Positions 62,342 through 64,000 of a stretch of 64,000 nucleotides of DNA are shown piece after piece. Location: assembly GCA_012656075.1 (NCBI GenBank), contig JAAKBF010000360.1:62001-126000 (forward strand), written 5' to 3'. Within the stretch, counting starts at the first letter, position 1. Each line of letters begins with the position of its first letter. Below the pieces are notes generated by a model. It saw only the letters and a list, made by a program, of their open reading frames with translations. It was not told where the DNA came from and ran no database searches. The position numbers were made by a program, and so were the translations under genes. Source of the stretch: Phytophthora hibernalis. Taxonomy: Eukaryota; Oomycota; Peronosporomycetes; Peronosporales; Peronosporaceae.

Positions 62342-63300
62342 TCAGTCGTCGAACTGCGAGAACAGGTTGGGCGACGTTTTCAGGCGCTTTCGACGCACGG
62401 TAGTGGGGGTGCTGTTACTGCTGCTGCTGCTGCCGGCTGTGGTGACACTGGTGGGAGAAGACAACGAGGCTGCGTCAGCATTCATGGCGCGGTGCGTGCC
62501 TGGAGGACAGAGTCGCTCGTCCTGCGCGTCTATCCAGATCATCTCGTCGTCGACCTGGAGCTGCACGAGCAGCGACTTGGCTGTGGACAGCACCTTGGCG
62601 TCGCGCCACAGCATCCGCTTCTTGCCAGGACGCGACTCACCTACCTGCAAGTCATCGTCCACACGGAAGCGCCGCCAATCGCGCACTTTCGAGTGCAGCG
62701 GCATGAGTCTCGGCGACGTCCGAGTCAGCCACTCGTCCCACTTGATGCTCCAGCCGCGATAGTGCACCTTGGCCTGGTTGTCGGTGAGGTTCACGATCCT
62801 CGCCTCATACCACTTGCTGTCCGTGTCCAGGGCGTCCACAATTTGCCCAATTTGAGCTCCGACCTCCACTGCTCCAGAGATTCCGGTGATAAGGTATCGT
62901 CTCTGTCTGGAGAGCTCGGAGGTGACTCTGGAGCTTTAACTGACGTCGGTGTCGAGATGTGGCCGTGACCCGTAGCCCGCTCCTCCAGCCCGGCAGGATA
63001 CATTTCCACACACAGACGTCTGCCCATTGTCACCACCTCCCGACGTACCGCCCAGTCGTAGCCGAACTCCATTGACAGTGCACCCCATACACGTTCCGTT
63101 ACGAGTCGGTAGTCCACATCTTCCATCAGGTTCGGCTTGAGTATTGAGCGACTGCAGCAACGGCAACTGGCACTGGCGTCTACGATGTCGCCATTGCGGA
63201 TACGAGAGTCACTTGGCGCCTCGCCGCGCTCCACGACGCGCTGCCACCAGCCGCAGGACACGACGTACCAAGCGTCTCCGAGGTGATAACTGCGAGCCAT
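62342..63300 (-). CDS. DUSP domain plus Tudor-knot-like domain protein, one frameshift
   Basis: The ATG at 63300 begins ARSYHLGDAWYVVSCGWWQ, a DUSP domain (as at the start of ubiquitin-specific proteases), continuing through IRNGDIVDASA, LMEDVDYRLVTERVWGALSM and EFGYDWAVRREVV. After a missing base near 62860, QIGQIVDALDTDSKWYEARI and HYRGWSIKWDEWL form a chromo-barrel/Tudor-knot fold of the MRG/MSL3 type. A polar Ser/Thr tail ends the protein (corrected 319 residues). There is no USP catalytic Cys or His box, so it is not a protease. It might be an adaptor joining ubiquitin pathways and chromatin, but this is inference. Confidence 0.75.
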
Positions 63301-63443
63301 CTTCAGAAGGATTTGACATGGATATGATGAGAATAGGTTCCTAACGTGCACAGAATTGATATGATAGCGGATAGTGGTAGATACGTACGATTGTAGCTGA
63401 TAAGGGTAGATATGGACCAATCCAGGGCCACACAGCGACGATT

Positions 63444-64000
63444 ATGCTGAGCAGCGGACTGCAGTGCCTTCGACGACAGCGACGCGTGTTGGCGTTCGCG
63501 GACGGCGCGCTACGACCGCAGCAGTTTGTGCGACAGCGTGTACCTGCTGCTGGGAAGCTGTGGCAGCGGAATGCGCTGCAAACGCGCGGGTTTGCGATGC
63601 CTGCAGCGATTCTGAGCCAGATGGACCTGCTGGGGCGCCGCTACGACGAATTGACACATGAACTATCTCAGTAAGTGGCTGCTGCCGTGGTTGTACATGT
63701 AAGATAGTGTATGCCTTGGTAGTGCTGTGGAGTGTGTTTTCTAACTGGGTCATGGTGGTTGATGGACAATTGCAGCAACGACGGCAGCTTCTCGTCCGAC
63801 AAGATCACGAACCTGTCCATTGAGATGGCGGAGCTGGAGCCCAAGGTGGTGGCGGTACGTGAGCTGCAGGCGCAGCAGAAGGCGGTGGAGGAGATGGACG
63901 AGATGATCGCTGAGCAGACTGACAGCGACGACGCGGATGCGATCGAACTGCGTCGCATGGCCGAGGACGAGCGTCGGGAGCTGCTGGAGGCCATCAGCAA
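63444..64000 (+). CDS. Mitochondrial peptide chain release factor 1, 5' part, cut by window edge
   Basis: Exon 1 63444-63670 and exon 2 63776 onward join in frame across a 105-bp GT-AG intron. The N-terminus (CLRRQRRVLAFADGALRPQQ, many Arg and few acids) is a mitochondrial presequence. The mature start MPAAILSQMDLLGRRYDELT, followed by ITNLSIEMAELEPKVVAVRE, matches the N-terminal helical domain of bacterial and mitochondrial RF1 (LSKELAxLEPIVxxY). The acidic stretch EQTDSDDADAIELRRMAEDE then EL matches the D-x-E-x-x-x-MAxEE region. The PxT and GGQ motifs lie beyond 64000. It would read stop codons in mitochondrial translation. Confidence 0.85.

Overview
The window looks like nuclear DNA from an oomycete, most likely a Phytophthora-like member of the Peronosporales (inference). 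The evidence is short introns (about 57-105 bp), candidate secreted RXLR-EER effector genes, oomycete-type initiator motifs (TCAYTYY) close upstream of starts, a flagellar gene (CFAP96), and a dense mix of Copia, Gypsy, LINE, Mutator-like and PIF/Harbinger elements.

Layout. 1-22.9 kb is repeat-rich and gene-poor: the 5' part of a Copia element entering from the left edge (minus strand), satellite-like and palindromic repeats, one RXLR-WY effector (8932-9669), a decayed chromodomain Gypsy element (11158-17421, minus) abutting a BED-finger fragment, a Copia gag relic, and a broken Mutator-like transposase gene (19636-22148). 23.1-32.5 kb is a compact housekeeping block: BAP31-like ER protein, BT1-family transporter, TIM21, IFRD, RFC2, CFAP96 and a GH1 beta-glucosidase. 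32.5-45.1 kb is again sparse and repeat-rich: a second RXLR candidate (34758-35159), an internally deleted LINE, a complete PIF/Harbinger element with TIRs and target-site duplication (38234-41038), a third RXLR gene broken by a frameshift (41968-42386, minus), and a decayed DUF7726-type copy. 45.2-64 kb is a second dense block: PKR1-like, SFT2-like, NUP160, NOC1/MAK21, two DUF7726-type paralogues, acetate kinase, a coiled-coil protein, a DUSP/Tudor-like protein and the 5' part of a mitochondrial release factor 1 gene.

How it fits together. The alternation of dense housekeeping blocks with repeat-rich stretches carrying the effector candidates matches the two-speed genome organisation described for Phytophthora. 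Many otherwise conserved genes carry 1-base frame changes of the same sign (one base missing), which points to consensus-sequence deletions in the assembly rather than gene death; this also affects how the broken effector should be read. Gene ends are given as full genomic spans, and exon coordinates are in the evidence text. Starts were placed at ATG codons.
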